The notes under the pieces were generated by a model. It worked only from the letters and a program-made list of their open reading frames with translations. It ran no database searches and was not told the DNA's origin. From Lentzea sp. (GTDB lineage: Bacteria; Actinomycetota; Actinomycetes; Mycobacteriales; Pseudonocardiaceae): DNA of 7,109 bases. Each line of letters starts with the position of its first letter. Within the stretch, counting starts at the first letter, position 1. Below are positions 6,126-7,109 of the stretch, one piece after another. The stretch spans positions 1 through 7,109 of the forward strand of contig JASLAV010000453.1 of NCBI GenBank assembly GCA_030146905.1, read 5' to 3'. Both the position numbers and the translations under genes were made by a program.

Positions 6126-6169
6126 ACAGCCGGGTGGCGGCCTGCAAGCGCAGACCGCCACCCGGCGGT
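6126..6169 (-). terminator. Strong hairpin closing the secreted-protein cluster
   Basis: GCCGGGTGGCGG (6129-6140) pairs perfectly over 12 bp with CCGCCACCCGGC (6155-6166). The 14-nt interior can form four more pairs (6142-6145 with 6150-6153) after one mismatch, and two outer pairs (6126-6127 with 6168-6169) are possible past a mismatch. On the minus strand it lies about 50 nt downstream of the last secreted-protein reading frame (ending at 6220), as expected for a transcription terminator. No T run follows on either strand. It would equally stop stray plus-strand transcription from the left. Confidence 0.55.
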
Positions 6170-6219
6170 TGATTCGTTCAATCCGTCACGGCCTACGCCT
6201 CGATGACCTGACGTCGTGG

Positions 6220-6497
6220 TCAGCCGGCGTTGTCGCCGCCGCTGAAGCCGTTGACGTACCTCTGGTTGATGTTGGTTCGCCGGCGTTGGCGAAGCAGCGC
6301 CCGGCCCCGAGTGCCGCCCCCGGCTCCTGAAAGCCGACGACGAAACATCCGCTCTCAAAGAAGCAGCTGACGATGTTCACCTCGTTGATAGCATGAGCCG
6401 GAGTTTCGCCGATGACTCCGATGGCCGGCGCAGCTGAGACGGCGGCGGCAAGGCGACGTTTCGCGGAATTCCTCTTGTGCTGCTCGTGCTTCGCGAT
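6220..6497 (-). pseudogene. Decayed secreted beta/gamma-crystallin-like protein gene (ATC at the start position, late frameshift)
   Basis: The minus strand has GGAGGA (6509-6504) and, 6 nt later, ATC where a start codon should be. It then reads a secreted-protein pattern: basic n-region A-K-H-E-Q-H-K-R-N-S-A-K-R-R, hydrophobic core L-A-A-A-V-S-A-A-P-A-I-G-V-I-G and cleavage region E-T-P-A-H-A. The mature part opens I-N-E-V-N and reaches R-C-F-A-N-A-G-E, matching I-D-K-V-N and D-C-F-A-N-S-G of the neighbour gene. Right after G-E-P the frame is lost. One base over, a frame with only G/C third positions reads [17 protein letters not shown] and stops at TGA 6222-6220. Restoring one base would give 92 residues. 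Three Cys are present. An initiator mutated from ATG plus a frameshift points to decay; translation from AUC and sequencing error are the alternatives. Confidence 0.55.
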
Positions 6498-6552
6498 CTC
6501 AGCTCCTCCGTGCCCGACGGAACGGCTGAGGTCGCTGCGGATCTGACGCCCC

Positions 6553-6921
6553 TCAGAGGATCTGGATTTCGTCCAGCTTCACTCCGCCGGGGTTGTTCGG
6601 CCAGGTGAAGGAGGTCCGCTGTCCGATCGGGTTGGCCGGCCGCCACTGCCCGTCGCCGTACCACTTGGCGCGGTTGTTCCCCGTCCAGATCTCGGTGACC
6701 CAGACGCTCCGGCCGAACTGGTCGTAGATGCGCCAGGTTCCGGAGTTTGCGAAGCAGTCCGTGTAAGAGGCGCCGGTGGTGTAGTGGTACTCGACCCGCA
6801 GGTATTCACTGTTGCCGAAGTTGACTTTGTCGATTGCCAATGCTGATCCCGCTGGAACCGCGGCCGTCATCGCGAAGGCGGCCAATGCGGTCGCTGCCAA
6901 CTTCTTCAACTTTTTGTTCAA
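6553..6921 (-). CDS. Small secreted beta/gamma-crystallin-like (Streptomyces killer-toxin-like) protein
   Basis: A 122-residue exported protein. TTG 6921 is chosen because GGAGGA (6931-6926) lies 4 nt upstream and the protein then starts with a textbook signal peptide: M-N-K-K-L-K-K-L, then an Ala-rich core, ending G-S-A-L-A, with cleavage likely after Ala29. The 93-residue mature part reads I-D-K-V-N ... Y-L-R-V-E-Y-H, D-C-F-A-N-S-G (55-61), V-T-E-I-W-T-G-N-N-R-A-K-W (75-87), G-D-G-Q-W-R-P and F-T-W-P-N-N-P-G-G-V (105-114), closing L-D-E-I-Q-I-L. These are hallmarks of the two-Greek-key fold family that includes Streptomyces killer-toxin-like protein. It has a single Cys (Cys56); many relatives as I recall them have a second Cys near the mature N-terminus, where this one has Phe35. 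The exact role (antifungal, inhibitor or structural) is unknown. It sits between two similar genes, in an operon-like row. Confidence 0.75.
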   Translation of the reverse strand: MNKKLKKLAATALAAFAMTAAVPAGSALAIDKVNFGNSEYLRVEYHYTTGASYTDCFANSGTWRIYDQFGRSVWVTEIWTGNNRAKWYGDGQWRPANPIGQRTSFTWPNNPGGVKLDEIQIL

Positions 6922-6925
6922 CTGA

Positions 6926-6931
6926 TCCTCC
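6926..6931 (-). promoter_or_regulatory. Ribosome binding site selecting a TTG start
   Basis: GGAGGA on the minus strand, 4 nt before TTG 6921. It excludes the longer GTG start at 6948, which would put nine extra residues, including Cys and Asp/Glu, in front of the signal peptide. Confidence 0.7.
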
Positions 6932-6977
6932 GTGCAATTGATGACCACTATTGGGAAACCGGCGGCGGCTCGCTGGA

Positions 6978-7109
6978 TCAGAAGGGCTTGATGCCGATGT
7001 CACGCAGGCAGCGAGCGGTGGTGAAGTGGACGTCGCGCCCCCTGGGCACGTCGACCAGCGCACCGTTGCAGTCCCGGAAGGCGACATCGTTGTTACCGGT
7101 GTGGAGGTC
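6978..7109 (-). CDS. C-terminal end of a further secreted crystallin-like protein (partial, runs off the right edge)
   Basis: The last 43 residues are visible, ending at TGA 6980-6978. The segment begins D-L-H-T-G-N-N-D-V-A-F-R-D-C-N-G, carries V-P-R-G-R-D-V-H-F, and ends A-R-C-L-R-D-I-G-I-K-P-F. The T-G-N-N turn and the closing alternating strand (I-G-I) occupy the same relative places as T-G-N-N and I-Q-I-L in the next gene, which suggests the second Greek key of a related small protein. It lacks the W-P-N motif and has two Cys, so it is a diverged relative, not a duplicate. Only 56 nt separate its stop from the next start on the same strand, so the two are probably co-transcribed. The start and any signal peptide lie outside the window. 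Confidence 0.6.
   Translation of the reverse strand, partial: DLHTGNNDVAFRDCNGALVDVPRGRDVHFTTARCLRDIGIKPF

Noticed and set aside
6071..6147. Minus-strand frame reading [15 protein letters not shown] as a small gene
   Set aside because: Good third-position GC, but it merges into the antisense of the permease fragment, has no ribosome site and I recognise no family.
5235..6206. Plus-strand 323-codon open frame after the response regulator
   Set aside because: Arg/Ser/Pro-rich composition with no ribosome site. The minus-strand methyltransferase pieces and the plus-strand permease frame explain the coding signal better.
6377..6664. Minus-strand 95-codon frame across the two crystallin-like genes
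   Set aside because: It crosses the stop of one gene and the ribosome site of the next in a third frame, with no family features.
6922..6948. GTG 6948 as the start of the intact secreted protein
   Set aside because: It would add nine polar residues before the signal peptide and has no ribosome site, whereas TTG 6921 has GGAGGA 4 nt upstream.
1..7109. CRISPR array, tRNA, rRNA, insertion sequence or prophage module
   Set aside because: No regularly spaced repeats, cloverleaf-like segments, transposase frames or terminal inverted repeats were found on reading both strands.

Overview
The window is high-GC DNA with strongly GC-biased third codon positions, frequent GTG/TTG starts and 4-nt start/stop overlaps. 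This fits a GC-rich actinobacterium. The gene families would suit Pseudonocardiaceae (Amycolatopsis-like) or Streptomyces, but that placement is inference.

Left part (1-1176): a divergent pair. The start of an AraC-type regulator with an N-terminal cupin runs off the left edge on the minus strand. It faces a complete crotonase-fold (enoyl-CoA hydratase/isomerase family) gene on the plus strand, with 144 bp of shared promoter DNA between them.

Middle part (1406-5234): a compact four-gene plus-strand block. It encodes an ABC-2 exporter (ATPase plus six-helix permease, coupled by an ATGA overlap), then a sensor kinase (HisKA_3/HATPase) and a NarL/FixJ response regulator, coupled by a GTGA overlap. 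The layout is that of a two-component system driving its adjacent exporter, as in drug or cell-envelope stress detoxification modules. CGGTAC-containing repeats occur upstream of the ATPase gene and again, inside a 14-bp perfect hairpin, between permease and kinase. They are candidate operator sites for the regulator.

Right part (5235-7109): no intact plus-strand gene. It begins with a gene graveyard: a minus-strand remnant of a TIGR00027/LCM-type SAM-dependent methyltransferase, broken by two frameshifts and a stop codon and lacking its N-terminus. This is joined head to head with a plus-strand internal fragment of an FtsX/MacB-type permease, also lacking its N-terminus. Next, on the minus strand, come three tandem genes for small secreted proteins of the beta/gamma-crystallin-like (Streptomyces killer-toxin-like) type. 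One is partial at the right edge, one is intact with a TTG start, and one is apparently decayed (ATC where the start should be, plus a late frameshift). They end at a strong hairpin near 6126-6169.

The most notable signals are the secreted Greek-key mini-cluster with a decaying member, the junction of two decapitated genes near 5840, and the shared CGGTAC elements around the exporter/two-component locus. I see no CRISPR array, tRNA, rRNA, insertion sequence or phage gene.
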